NCBI RefSeq assembly: GCF_016595495.1
Contig: NZ_JAENIM010000041.1
Location: forward strand, 297,797 to 361,796
From: Persicirhabdus sediminis
Lineage (GTDB): Bacteria; Verrucomicrobiota; Verrucomicrobiia; Verrucomicrobiales; Akkermansiaceae
DNA length: 64,000 bases
Direction: 5' to 3'
How positions within the stretch are numbered: position 1 is the first letter of the stretch; each line of letters starts with the position of its first letter. Shown piece after piece: positions 38,971 through 47,940 of this stretch. The notes beneath the pieces were generated by a model. That model did not search any database, was not told the origin of the DNA, and was given only the letters and a program-made list of their open reading frames with translations. The position numbers were made by a program, and so were the translations under genes.

Positions 38971-39308
38971 TTAGCTCCCCAATACTTCCTCAATACGAAT
39001 AGGCAAAGAAACTGATGTGGCCAAGATGTTGAGAGAAATCACAGCCGGGAGGGCGTTAATGATCTCTGATGTTAAACCTGCCTGATCATATCGGCTGGCT
39101 CAAATTCCTACTGGCTGCTTGCTGATAGACCACTTTCATTTGCTGTGGTCTGAATGGAACCGATCATATTATCATATATGGTCCAGCTGGCAATGCCTTC
39201 ACCTTGAATTGCGCTCATGGCTAGGATGTGTCAGATAGATGTTTTGGTTGGCGGATTTGGCATGCTAGCTGCTTGATCCTTAGTTGAATCAAACCCAATT
39301 GATTAAAC
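38971..39308. other. Intergenic, nothing recognised
   Basis: This ~340-bp region carries no ORF of note and no strong hairpin. It precedes the small gene at 39309. Confidence 0.4.
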
Positions 39309-39713
39309 ATGAAAATCCACTTTGATAAAGTTGTATCGTTTCCTAACCACAGTCTGTCTCACAAGCGCATTAAGCTGCTTTTATCGGTCTTGCCGAGTGA
39401 ACTGAAGGCGCAATTTAACGAAATTCATGTAGGCAACCAGCTGGCGGAAAAGAGCAAATTTGATAGACCTGCCGTGCTCATGCCAGCTGCGCGCAAGCTG
39501 AAGGTGCTAGACCGTGGGGTGAATGAATTCCAGCTGGTTGAAGAGATTTTAGTTGAACTTGTGCAGGCGGCTGCCGAGTTAGATGGTGAACAACATCATG
39601 TGCTCAAGGCGCATGCCGACCACCACCTAGACCTCAAGCAGGTCAAACAAATCCATTCCATCATCGAGCCCTATCTGCAGGCCTATGCGCTCAAGCGCAT
39701 TAGCGCAGCTTGA
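39309..39713 (+). CDS. Small cytoplasmic protein of unknown function
   Basis: The 134-aa protein (MKIHFDKVVSFPNHSLSHKR...) has no signal peptide and is mostly alpha-helical in character. Its second half is His-rich (GEQHHVLKAHADHHLDLK), which could bind metal but may simply be helical surface. I recognise no family. It is followed by a bidirectional terminator that also serves the convergent gene at 39843. Confidence 0.65.
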   Translation: MKIHFDKVVSFPNHSLSHKRIKLLLSVLPSELKAQFNEIHVGNQLAEKSKFDRPAVLMPAARKLKVLDRGVNEFQLVEEILVELVQAAAELDGEQHHVLKAHADHHLDLKQVKQIHSIIEPYLQAYALKRISAA

Positions 39714-39732
39714 TGATTAGATCATTTCTCTG

Positions 39733-39782
39733 TAAACTCATGGTACAAAAAAAGCCCGACGAGTGAATCGTCGGGCTTTTCT
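39733..39782. repeat. 50-bp duplicated terminator, copy 1
   Basis: The segment contains AAAAAAAGCCCGACGA-GTGAA-TCGTCGGGCTTTT, a bidirectional intrinsic terminator between convergent genes. All 50 bp are identical to 41553-41602, in the same orientation, and similarity continues for about 30 bp beyond. Confidence 0.92.
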
Positions 39783-39842
39783 GTGATTTTGCTTAGTTGA
39801 TTTGTTAGCTGGCAGCTAGCTATAGGCACAGTCGTAGACCGT

Positions 39843-41294
39843 TTAGTCGCTACCGCTGCGCCAATAGATCACTTGGGCTTCGACTCCAAATTGTTCCGTT
39901 TGGTAGCTCGCCCAGAGGTCAATTTTTGAGAGTTGTGAGAATGCTTGTTTGTAGCTGATTTGAGGTCCATTTTCGGTGAGTTGATAGAGCCAATTATCAT
40001 CAGCTGGCATCGAGGGCGCTGGCACATTAGCATCCATTATTGAAAACTTCGTTAGTTCGTTAGGATAAGCTCCATTTCGTATTCTGTATAGCTCTAGCGA
40101 AATGACAGTTCTTAGTAGTTTGTTCTGGTTCTTGATGTTGATGAGCTGGTAAATGCGATGTTTACATAGATCGCAGCTTACAAAGTAGGGCTTATCTTCC
40201 TCGTCACATGGCTGGAGCAAATGCTGGTTGTTAGCCAAATCCAGCAATGGTTCATCATTTTCTATGGCATGGATAATTTTTTCTAACTTACCAACTTTGA
40301 TAATTTTATCTATTGGTTGGTCATCGCTTTTTTTGAAGTAGTCCATCCAGCTGCGATGCTGGTAGAACTTGTCAATGCGCGTAGCTAGCAGCATTTGCTC
40401 TCTCCTGAGTGCTCCGGTGACGCCTACGTGAATTTCATGATCAGTAAAAACTTGAGAACTGAGAGTATCTAATGACTCAGCTGATAGCGGTACTAGATTA
40501 CTAGCATTGAGACGATGCCAAAATAAATCTAGCCGGCTGTCCTGACAGTTTCTAGCTAGGAGCAGCGCTACTCGGGAACTATCCTCAATGAGGATTTTGT
40601 TTAATTGGTGAAGACGGTGCATGGCATTGAGAAAACCAGCTTCGTTATCAACCTCTAGAGCTAGCAGGCCAGTGAGTTTGAAATAGAGGATGATTGAGTT
40701 GATGCCATATATTTTACCACGGGAGTACTTCGTTCCAGCGCTGGCTAAGTGGTCAGTGGTCTCTCCATTGATAAGATTTCCTGCTGCTAGGTCTTTAATG
40801 AAATTATCTCTAGATTGATATTCAGCTCGCAAGCTTTGCTCAGTTGGCGGGAGCTGATCTAATTTTTTGCTAATCGCAGCTATAGCCTCAGCTGAAGATG
40901 AATTCATTGCCGCTGGTCGATAACTCTTGAACGGCAAAATCGCTCCCTGTACTGCATGTTGGTAGCTAGGAAATTGAACTTTAATGAGGCTCGATGATCC
41001 TGAAGCCATGTAGACTTCGAGGCTTTGGCTACTACATTTTTTGTAATTCCAGCTAGTAATTTTTCTAGGCCATGAGCCTGTGTTGATAAGCTGAGGTGTC
41101 GGTTTTCTATCAATATAACTCGCAGTAGGAATCTTTTTTTTGATTTCTAACCATTGATTGCGCGTTTGCCTGATTTCATATTGGTGGTAGCCGACGTAGC
41201 TTAATAATGCGACTAAAGAAGAAAAGTAGGCAGCTAAGACTAACTTGAATACAAAACGAATTGGTGGCTGCGAAGCTGTATGTTTAACTGTCAT
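39843..41294 (-). CDS. Membrane-anchored protein of unknown function
   Basis: The 483-aa product has one N-terminal membrane helix (FVFKLVLAAYFSSLVALLSYV) and a long soluble, mainly helical domain with a CDLCKHRIYQL motif. The C-terminal LELYRIRNGAYPNEL is seen in several uncharacterised Planctomycetota/Verrucomicrobiota envelope proteins. Function is unknown. The gene is bracketed by two copies of a 50-bp terminator segment in direct orientation, 1820 bp apart, hinting at a duplication or insertion event. Confidence 0.75.
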   Translation of the reverse strand: MTVKHTASQPPIRFVFKLVLAAYFSSLVALLSYVGYHQYEIRQTRNQWLEIKKKIPTASYIDRKPTPQLINTGSWPRKITSWNYKKCSSQSLEVYMASGSSSLIKVQFPSYQHAVQGAILPFKSYRPAAMNSSSAEAIAAISKKLDQLPPTEQSLRAEYQSRDNFIKDLAAGNLINGETTDHLASAGTKYSRGKIYGINSIILYFKLTGLLALEVDNEAGFLNAMHRLHQLNKILIEDSSRVALLLARNCQDSRLDLFWHRLNASNLVPLSAESLDTLSSQVFTDHEIHVGVTGALRREQMLLATRIDKFYQHRSWMDYFKKSDDQPIDKIIKVGKLEKIIHAIENDEPLLDLANNQHLLQPCDEEDKPYFVSCDLCKHRIYQLINIKNQNKLLRTVISLELYRIRNGAYPNELTKFSIMDANVPAPSMPADDNWLYQLTENGPQISYKQAFSQLSKIDLWASYQTEQFGVEAQVIYWRSGSD

Positions 41295-41552
41295 TATGCT
41301 TGTTTAATCAGTTTTAGCTGTGATCTAACTTTTATAGATTGATGGGGACTGCCCAGTTGTTCAATGAGTAATTTCATTGAGCTCAGCGAGTTCGTTTGGA
41401 TATATGATGAGATAAATGGCTAGCAGGGATTGTTTTACATGGCTCATGGCCTATTTGGGGTTAGGTGTTGTGCGGGGCAGCTAGCTCTGCATGTCATGGC
41501 TTATTGATAGAACTTATCTGAATGGAATTATCTTAGATCGCGAATTTTTCTA

Positions 41553-41602
41553 TAAACTCATGGTACAAAAAAAGCCCGACGAGTGAATCGTCGGGCTTTT
41601 CT
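41553..41602. repeat. 50-bp duplicated terminator, copy 2
   Basis: This is an identical copy of 39733-39782. Here the bidirectional hairpin terminates cysS, whose stop is 35 bp away, on the minus strand. Confidence 0.92.
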
Positions 41603-41636
41603 TTGATTTTTTTTAGTTAGCTTGTTAGCTGGATGT

Positions 41637-43031
41637 TTATTTCTGCTCTAGCTCGTAGCCGTCTGGTGCATCTTTGATGATCCAGCCGAGGGCGGCGAGT
41701 TCGTCGCGCAGGCGGTCGGCGTCGCCCCAGTTTTTGTTTACTTTGGCTTGGTAGCGTTGCTCGGCGAGCTCGCGGATGTCAGCTGGCACGTCGGCGGCAG
41801 CTTCTTCCTCGATCTCTGGTAGAGCGAGGCCGAGTGCGTTGATGAGTTTGTTAAAGGCAGCTAGCTGGCTGGCAGCTTGTTGACCGTCTAACTTCTGCGC
41901 TTGCTTGAGGCCAGTGAAGATGTGACCGAGAGCGGCAGGGGTGTTGAGGTCTTTATTGAGTGCGTCCCATGCTGGCTGGAATAGGGCGAAGTCGTTAGTT
42001 TCTTCTGGCTGGTTAGATCCAGCTGATTCAGCGAGTGCAGCGGCTCCTTTAGCGAGTTTTTGCAATGCCTCGCGCGCGGCGTGCAGTGAGTCGAGGGTGA
42101 AGTTGAGCTGCTTGCGGTAGTGTCCGGAGATGAGCACGTAGCGTACTTCTGCGGCGCTGTAGCCTTTTTCTTCGAGGTCAGTTAGGGTGTACAGGTTGCC
42201 GAGTGATTTAGACATTTTTCCACCATCTACCATGAGGTGGGTGATGTGGAACCAATGAGCGGCGAAGTCACCACCGCATGAGCATTTGCTTTGGGCGATT
42301 TCGTTTTCGTGGTGAGGGAAGACGAGGTCGACGCCACCTGAGTGGAGGTCAAAATTTTCGCCGAGGTATTCTTTGATCATGGCTGAGCACTCGAGGTGCC
42401 AGCCTGGGCGTCCTTGTCCCCATGGTGATTCCCAGTAGTTGTCGCCGTCTTCGTCTTTGCGGGCTTTCCACAGGACAAAATCCGCCACGCTGTCTTTTTC
42501 GTATTCGTCGGAGTCGGCGCGTTGGTTTTGTGTTTTGCCGAGCTCGAGCTCACGGGTATCGAGGTGGCTGAGTTTGCCGTACTCAGGGTATGAGGCGACA
42601 CGGAAATAGACAGACCCATCATCGGATGCGTAGGCGTGGCCTTTTTCTATCAGCTGCTCAATCATGGCCACTTGATGGGGGATGTGCTCAACGGCGCTAG
42701 GCTCGATGTGCGGTGTTTGGCAGTTGAGCGCGGTGCAGTCGGCGTGGAATTTTTCCAGCCAGAAATCGGTGAATTCTTTGAGTGATTTGCCAGCGGCGAT
42801 GGAGTCGCGGATGGTTTTGTCGTCGACGTCGGTGATGTTGCGCACGTGCAGAGTTTTCATGCCACCGGCTTCGAGAGTGCGGCGGAAAACGTCGTGCAGC
42901 ACGAATGTGCGGAAGTTGCCGATGTGTGCTGGGCCATAGACGGTAGGGCCGCAGCAGTAAAATCGATAGCTTTCACCATCGAGTGGTTGAAGTTCGCGAA
43001 CTTGGCGGGATTGCGTATCGAATAAATTCAT
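41637..43031 (-). CDS. cysS: Cysteinyl-tRNA synthetase
   Basis: The 464-aa length is standard for CysRS. The HIGH motif is HIGN (His36) in [18 protein letters not shown] is intact at about 271-275 ([10 protein letters not shown]). The zinc ligands fit [18 protein letters not shown] and [10 protein letters not shown]. The C-terminal DALR-type helical region ends in [17 protein letters not shown]. It charges tRNA-Cys in the cytoplasm. It is monocistronic and followed by the duplicated terminator. Confidence 0.98.
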   Translation of the reverse strand: MNLFDTQSRQVRELQPLDGESYRFYCCGPTVYGPAHIGNFRTFVLHDVFRRTLEAGGMKTLHVRNITDVDDKTIRDSIAAGKSLKEFTDFWLEKFHADCTALNCQTPHIEPSAVEHIPHQVAMIEQLIEKGHAYASDDGSVYFRVASYPEYGKLSHLDTRELELGKTQNQRADSDEYEKDSVADFVLWKARKDEDGDNYWESPWGQGRPGWHLECSAMIKEYLGENFDLHSGGVDLVFPHHENEIAQSKCSCGGDFAAHWFHITHLMVDGGKMSKSLGNLYTLTDLEEKGYSAAEVRYVLISGHYRKQLNFTLDSLHAAREALQKLAKGAAALAESAGSNQPEETNDFALFQPAWDALNKDLNTPAALGHIFTGLKQAQKLDGQQAASQLAAFNKLINALGLALPEIEEEAAADVPADIRELAEQRYQAKVNKNWGDADRLRDELAALGWIIKDAPDGYELEQK

Positions 43032-43200
43032 GCAGCAGGTGTGTCAGGGCGGCTGAAAAATGCAAGCATGGAGTGGCGCAGATGCTGCGACTGGCGTTCA
43101 AGTTTGGCGGACGGAGGAAAAACAAAAGACAGCTGGAAATGAGTCCAGCTGTCTTTAGCATTACCTGCTCACGATGGAGCTGAGGTGTGATAGATGATGA

Positions 43201-45672
43201 CTACTTCTTTCTGTTCTTTCTGTTTTTTGGGTCGTTGTCAAATTTCTGACCGAAGACTTTTCTGTATTTTTCTGTCTTACTACGGTAGCTTGGGTCGGTG
43301 TATACTTTTTCGATAACTGGCCAGTACTTAGCTAACATGGCAGCTGATGCCTCGGCTCCGTTGTCGAATCGACCATCATATTTGTAGTCTTCGGTATTGG
43401 TACGGGTGATCCAGTTTACTTCCCACTCAGTCAAATCAGCCAAGAACGAAGTCGCGCGTAGCGCTTGTCTGCCTTGGGAAATCTCGATATTGGTGTCGTA
43501 GTAAACTTCGTCGGTTTTGAGTGTTTCTGCTAGGTAGTTATGCAGTTTTTCCCAACGACCATGGTAGTAGGTGCCAAGAAGTCCCTGCCACTCACGCCAT
43601 GCGTAATCCCATGCACGTTCCATTTCTAATGGCCCCCAGCGAGTGAGCAGCATACGGGCATTTTCCTCAAATTTGTCAGACTCAGCTTGGTTGGTGCCCC
43701 AGCTGCGAGCGTCAGTGATCCAGTCTTCCAGTCGATGATCTGGCATGGTGTCAGAAACGGCATCCATGTCTTTGATACACTGAAGGAATTGCGCTGAGGC
43801 TTTGTTGAATGCATCGATGTCACGCGCGTCGTATGCTTCTCTAACTTGAATGTGGAGTTCGATCATTAGGTTAGAAAGCACCTGACGGCACATGTCGGCG
43901 ACATCAATTTGATAGGCATCGACGCCCTTAAATGTATCGACTGGCTCAAGCAGTTTTTTCCAACCCTGAGCGAATAGATAGGGATCGTAAAGAACCTGGA
44001 TCATGCACTGAGGAGTGGTCTTACGCACATCCAAGGCTGGACGAGCAGCGGCTAGGGAATCACGCTCTAGGCCAACTGAGGTGGATGAATAAATGGTGTC
44101 GATAAAGATTTTCCAAGCGTCCAGAGTGGCTGCATTTTCTTTGCCGTAGCGGGCGGTGATAGATTTTTCTAGCCATTTGGAAACTGGCACAGGCTCAGTT
44201 TTCCACATCATGTCGAAGTAGTAGTTATAGTAGACTGGGTTGTGCTGTGATCCTTCGTTGAAGAACCCCATACCAGCTGAGCCAGCCTCACCTTTGATGA
44301 CTCGTTCATGTTTGCCTTCTAACTTTTCGATGGAACCGTGCAGTGATGTGCGGCCACCAAAGCTATGCAGCACACCTGTAACTACTTCCCATGGTTTGTC
44401 TGTCTGGTAGTTTCCTCTTAGGTCGAGAAGAACAAATTTTTCAGCTGGGACATCTTCTAGCAGGTCAGTTTTTAGCCCCCATGATTGTTTGGCCCAGATG
44501 GCATTGGGCACAACGCTTTCAATAAGTTTGTAGATGGCTACACCAGTAGCATTCATATAAGCTGACCCCTTAACAGGAGGTGCGCCTTCGTGGAATGGAT
44601 CTGCGCCGTAGTATTTACCTTCGCCAAATAGACGGGTCATTTCTTGCATGAAATCGGTACCCATTTCGACGAACAAGGGGTCTAGCGGGTCGAGTTCACT
44701 GGTGAAGCTTTTGCGTCCGCCCCACTCTGGTTTGTCGTGAATGTTAGCATCTGGGCGTTTTTGCTTGAGTGCCTTTGGAACGTGGCCAGAGAATCCCTGC
44801 ATGATTGGCTCCATGCCTAAGGAGCGCTGGAATGTAATGATTTTTTGTCCGAGCTCAACGTGTGTCTCGAGCCATGGTTTAGAAATCGGGCCACCGAGGC
44901 CTTCGATATTTTGCATCCACTGCCAAGCGAGGTGTGATGGGCCAGAGATGAATGCGCGAGCTTCAGCGTCGGTGAAATCATATTTGAGTAATACATTGTA
45001 CCAAGCTGTTTCGATACCAGTAATGCTGAGAGGCATGTTGATGCCTTTGAGTGCTTGTAGATCTAACTCCTGCTGCCAGCGGTCCCAATTCCACCATGGC
45101 ATGGTATATGAAAAAGTGCAGTAGTTGTACATGGCGCGATGTTTGGCCGCAGTTACTTGTCTAACTTTTTCAGGTGGTAGCTTGAGTGTGGCAGGAATAT
45201 TGACATTACTTCCTAACCAAGAAACGTCGCTGTTACAGTAATCTTGTAGGTAGCGGTTGAAGCCAGCGGTGATTGATAGACCTTTGTTACCTCTGATGAC
45301 GAGCACACCATTGTTATTATCCAGCTCGAAAACATCGAGGTCTCCAGCTGCTGGGATGATCTCAACTTGATATTTTCCCTTCATCGCAGGGGCGACGCGA
45401 TCGATGACCGCCTGAGCTGCTGCCATTTGCCCTTTGGCTGAGGCATCAACATCTTGATACGCTTGGCCAATTGCTTTGGCGGCGGCCTCTGCCTGCGCAT
45501 GTGTGATTGTAGATACGCCAGCTGATAGAAGCAAGCCGACGGTAACTACCTTAGCGGCTACTTTAGTAAGGTAGCCAGCTAAGAAATTGCCCCCAGCTGT
45601 GGGGGCCATGCTCGAGCTAGTAGGTGTGAGACTTCTATCTGAAGAAGTATCATACAAGGAATTTAAAGACAT
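43201..45672 (-). CDS. Secreted alpha-N-acetylglucosaminidase (GH89)
   Basis: The 823-aa protein matches the NAGLU/GH89 layout. A small N-terminal domain (QAVIDRVAPAMKGKYQVEII) is followed by the TIM-barrel catalytic domain with YNYCTFSYTMPWWNWDRWQQ, GINMPLSITGIETAWYNVL, YYGADPFHEGAPP (probable acid/base Glu362) and GMGFFNEGSQHNPVYY (probable second catalytic Glu473). An all-helical C-terminal domain completes it. The export signal is preceded by an unusual 30-residue Ser/Thr-rich lead, so translation may really begin at Met22. GH89 removes terminal alpha-GlcNAc from heparan sulfate or mucin-type glycans. No sulfatase or other glycosidase is adjacent. Confidence 0.92.
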   Translation of the reverse strand: MSLNSLYDTSSDRSLTPTSSSMAPTAGGNFLAGYLTKVAAKVVTVGLLLSAGVSTITHAQAEAAAKAIGQAYQDVDASAKGQMAAAQAVIDRVAPAMKGKYQVEIIPAAGDLDVFELDNNNGVLVIRGNKGLSITAGFNRYLQDYCNSDVSWLGSNVNIPATLKLPPEKVRQVTAAKHRAMYNYCTFSYTMPWWNWDRWQQELDLQALKGINMPLSITGIETAWYNVLLKYDFTDAEARAFISGPSHLAWQWMQNIEGLGGPISKPWLETHVELGQKIITFQRSLGMEPIMQGFSGHVPKALKQKRPDANIHDKPEWGGRKSFTSELDPLDPLFVEMGTDFMQEMTRLFGEGKYYGADPFHEGAPPVKGSAYMNATGVAIYKLIESVVPNAIWAKQSWGLKTDLLEDVPAEKFVLLDLRGNYQTDKPWEVVTGVLHSFGGRTSLHGSIEKLEGKHERVIKGEAGSAGMGFFNEGSQHNPVYYNYYFDMMWKTEPVPVSKWLEKSITARYGKENAATLDAWKIFIDTIYSSTSVGLERDSLAAARPALDVRKTTPQCMIQVLYDPYLFAQGWKKLLEPVDTFKGVDAYQIDVADMCRQVLSNLMIELHIQVREAYDARDIDAFNKASAQFLQCIKDMDAVSDTMPDHRLEDWITDARSWGTNQAESDKFEENARMLLTRWGPLEMERAWDYAWREWQGLLGTYYHGRWEKLHNYLAETLKTDEVYYDTNIEISQGRQALRATSFLADLTEWEVNWITRTNTEDYKYDGRFDNGAEASAAMLAKYWPVIEKVYTDPSYRSKTEKYRKVFGQKFDNDPKNRKNRKK

Positions 45673-45819
45673 AATCTCTAATACTAAGCAGAAAGATATC
45701 TTTTTTCGATTGATAGTCAGATAGATACGAGGGTTAACTCTTTCGATTATTATTTAACTTAGCTGGTTTTGTTTGGCTGATTTTTTCGCGTCATATTCGC
45801 CAGCCTGTTAGTTGTTCAC

Positions 45820-47178
45820 TTACTCGATTTCACGGTTAGCAAAAGCCATCATCGAGTAATCACTAGGGCTTTGGAAAATCCTCAACTTGAAGAGGTGGGC
45901 GGAGGAGATGAGGTGGTCGAAGATATCACTCTGGATACCCTCGTATTCTACCCAGCGGTTGTCGTTAGTGAAAATGTAGATTTCAATGGGCAGACCTTTG
46001 TCGCTGGGTTGTAGCTGGCGGATGAGAATCGTTTCGTCGTTGCTGATTTTGGGATGATTTCTAACGTAGGCCTGAATGTAGGCGCGGAAGGTGCCAATAT
46101 TAGTAAGGGCACGAGCATTGAGCGTATTGTCAGCCGTTGCTTTATCCTCGTTCCATTTGGCGATGTCAGCTTCTTTTGCTTCGATGTATTCTTTGAGCAG
46201 GGTGATTTTTTTCATCTCAGCGGTTTGCTCCGCATTGAGGAAATGCACGCTATTCATGTCGAGGTTGATAGAGCGCTTGATGCGACGCACGCCGCTCTGG
46301 CTCATGCCTCGCCAGTTTTTAAAACTATCAGAGATGAGTGCGTAGGTAGGCACGGTGGTGATCGTTTTGTCAAAGTTGCGCACTTTTACAGTCGTTAGGG
46401 CTACCTCTAGCACATCACCATCAGCGCCGTATTTGGGCATTTCTATCCAGTCACCTTTAGCGACCATGCGGTTGCCTGCTAGCTGGACACCAGCGACGAG
46501 CCCGAGGATGGAGTCTTTGAAAATCAACATCAAGACTGCGGTCATGGCCCCCAGACCACTGAAGATGATGACGGGTGATTCGTTCAGACTAACGGAGACC
46601 ATGAAGATAATACCGCTGATGAAGAGCAAGATCTTGATCACCTGGATGAATCCCTTGATAGGTAGTTCGCGGGATATCTTATACCTTTGATAGATACGCT
46701 CAATAATGTTGAGTATTGAGTTAGAACTGAGCAAGCCAAGGGCTATAATTACTAGCAGGGCTAAGTTCTGGATGATTTTACCAAACTCGACTCCTATGTT
46801 GTCGTCTCTGAGAGCGAATGGTGCGAGGTGCCAGACGATGAGGGTAGGCACTAACATAGACAGCCACAGCATCAATTTGCTATTCAGCATCTCATCGTCC
46901 CAAGTATTTTTGGTATGGTGTACTATCTTTGTAGTCACGCGAATGACGACGCGCTGGGTGATCAGATAGGCTAGCAGGGCAACAAGAATAACGCCTGCAA
47001 AGACGACAGCGTCGACAATGAATAGCTCACTTTGTTTGGCCGCTTCGGCTACGCCATTTGCTGAGATGGATTTAGAATTATAGATCCATTCATAAATCTT
47101 ATCATGTAGTGTCATGACATTGAATTGCCATAGCTGAGTGTCCGCGGCAAGGTGATTGATGTTGAACTTGCTGCTCAT
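45820..47178 (-). CDS. MscS-family mechanosensitive channel (YbdG-like)
   Basis: The 452-aa protein has about five N-terminal membrane helices. The MscS pore and beta domain follow, with SVSLNESPVIIFSGLGAMTA, LIFKDSILGLVAGVQLAGNR, VAKGDWIEMPKYGADGDVLE and TVKVRNFDKTITTVPTYAL. The C-terminal part contains the LKEYIEAKEADI insertion and a final RLFQSPS-like element, as in YbdG-type channels. It releases solutes on hypo-osmotic shock. It is divergent from the gene at 47196, with a 17-bp gap between start codons, so the two promoters overlap coding sequence. Confidence 0.92.
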   Translation of the reverse strand: MSSKFNINHLAADTQLWQFNVMTLHDKIYEWIYNSKSISANGVAEAAKQSELFIVDAVVFAGVILVALLAYLITQRVVIRVTTKIVHHTKNTWDDEMLNSKLMLWLSMLVPTLIVWHLAPFALRDDNIGVEFGKIIQNLALLVIIALGLLSSNSILNIIERIYQRYKISRELPIKGFIQVIKILLFISGIIFMVSVSLNESPVIIFSGLGAMTAVLMLIFKDSILGLVAGVQLAGNRMVAKGDWIEMPKYGADGDVLEVALTTVKVRNFDKTITTVPTYALISDSFKNWRGMSQSGVRRIKRSINLDMNSVHFLNAEQTAEMKKITLLKEYIEAKEADIAKWNEDKATADNTLNARALTNIGTFRAYIQAYVRNHPKISNDETILIRQLQPSDKGLPIEIYIFTNDNRWVEYEGIQSDIFDHLISSAHLFKLRIFQSPSDYSMMAFANREIE

Positions 47179-47195
47179 TATGTTTTTTTACCTTC

Positions 47196-47930
47196 ATGTT
47201 TACGCGTTTTGTGATGGTGGCTACTTTGGCTCTATGTGCATTGGCTCTGTCATGTATCGAAGCTGACGAGTCCATCGTCATCTCAGCTAACGGTAGTGGT
47301 GAAATCGTCTGCCATTACGAAGTGCCAGCTCAGGTGTTAGCTGCTGAACAAGTGGCTGAAATTGAATCTGCGCTAGCGGCATCTGGCGGTGACAGTGAAA
47401 TCGTCCAGCTAGCTGGATTCTCCAGCGAAGTCGTGGACGGAATGCGTTCTATCAAGTTCAAGCTGGTGTGTGATGATTTACAGAAGCTCAATGGCTGGAA
47501 TGCTGCAGGGGAGGCGCAAAGCTCGTCTAGCGAGCTGAGCGAGAGCGAGTTTCTGGTGCGCTCATTAGTAGGGGAGATTCAAGTTGAACGTGAGGGCTTA
47601 GATTTAATTTATCATCGAGAGGTAGACCTGTGGCCATGGCTCGAGCAAACTGCTGGAGCCCAGGCGTGGCTGCTATCTGGCGCCCAGCTGAAATTTAGCA
47701 TGCAGTTGCCTATGGCTGTTAGTGAGAGTGACGCGCACCATCTCTCAGCTGACGGGCGACATTTGCAGTGGGTTTTTACGCTTGGCCAATACCAAAACAA
47801 GCCGATGCAGATGTCATTGCGTGCACCCATCGTTGAAAAACGCAACCTCTTGTTAGCTACTTCAGCTGGTGTGGTGGTTTTATTGATGCTTAGCGTGTTA
47901 GTGAAAAAATGGCGAAGACGTTCAGCCTAA
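47196..47930 (+). CDS. Membrane-anchored exported protein of unknown function
   Basis: The 244-aa product has an N-terminal signal with a lipobox-like end (LCALALSC, Cys20), an extracytoplasmic beta-rich domain of about 190 residues, and a C-terminal helix (LLLATSAGVVVLLMLSVLV) followed by KKWRRRSA. The middle (SIVISANGSGEIVCHYEVP) resembles LppM-type lipoprotein domains in general layout, but I would not assign a family. It ends 10 bp before recQ on the same strand. Confidence 0.7.
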   Translation: MFTRFVMVATLALCALALSCIEADESIVISANGSGEIVCHYEVPAQVLAAEQVAEIESALAASGGDSEIVQLAGFSSEVVDGMRSIKFKLVCDDLQKLNGWNAAGEAQSSSSELSESEFLVRSLVGEIQVEREGLDLIYHREVDLWPWLEQTAGAQAWLLSGAQLKFSMQLPMAVSESDAHHLSADGRHLQWVFTLGQYQNKPMQMSLRAPIVEKRNLLLATSAGVVVLLMLSVLVKKWRRRSA

Positions 47931-47940
47931 TCGCTCGATT

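Noticed and set aside
46054..46969. Plus-strand ORFs opposite the MscS gene
   Set aside because: Shadow frames of the strongly supported channel gene.
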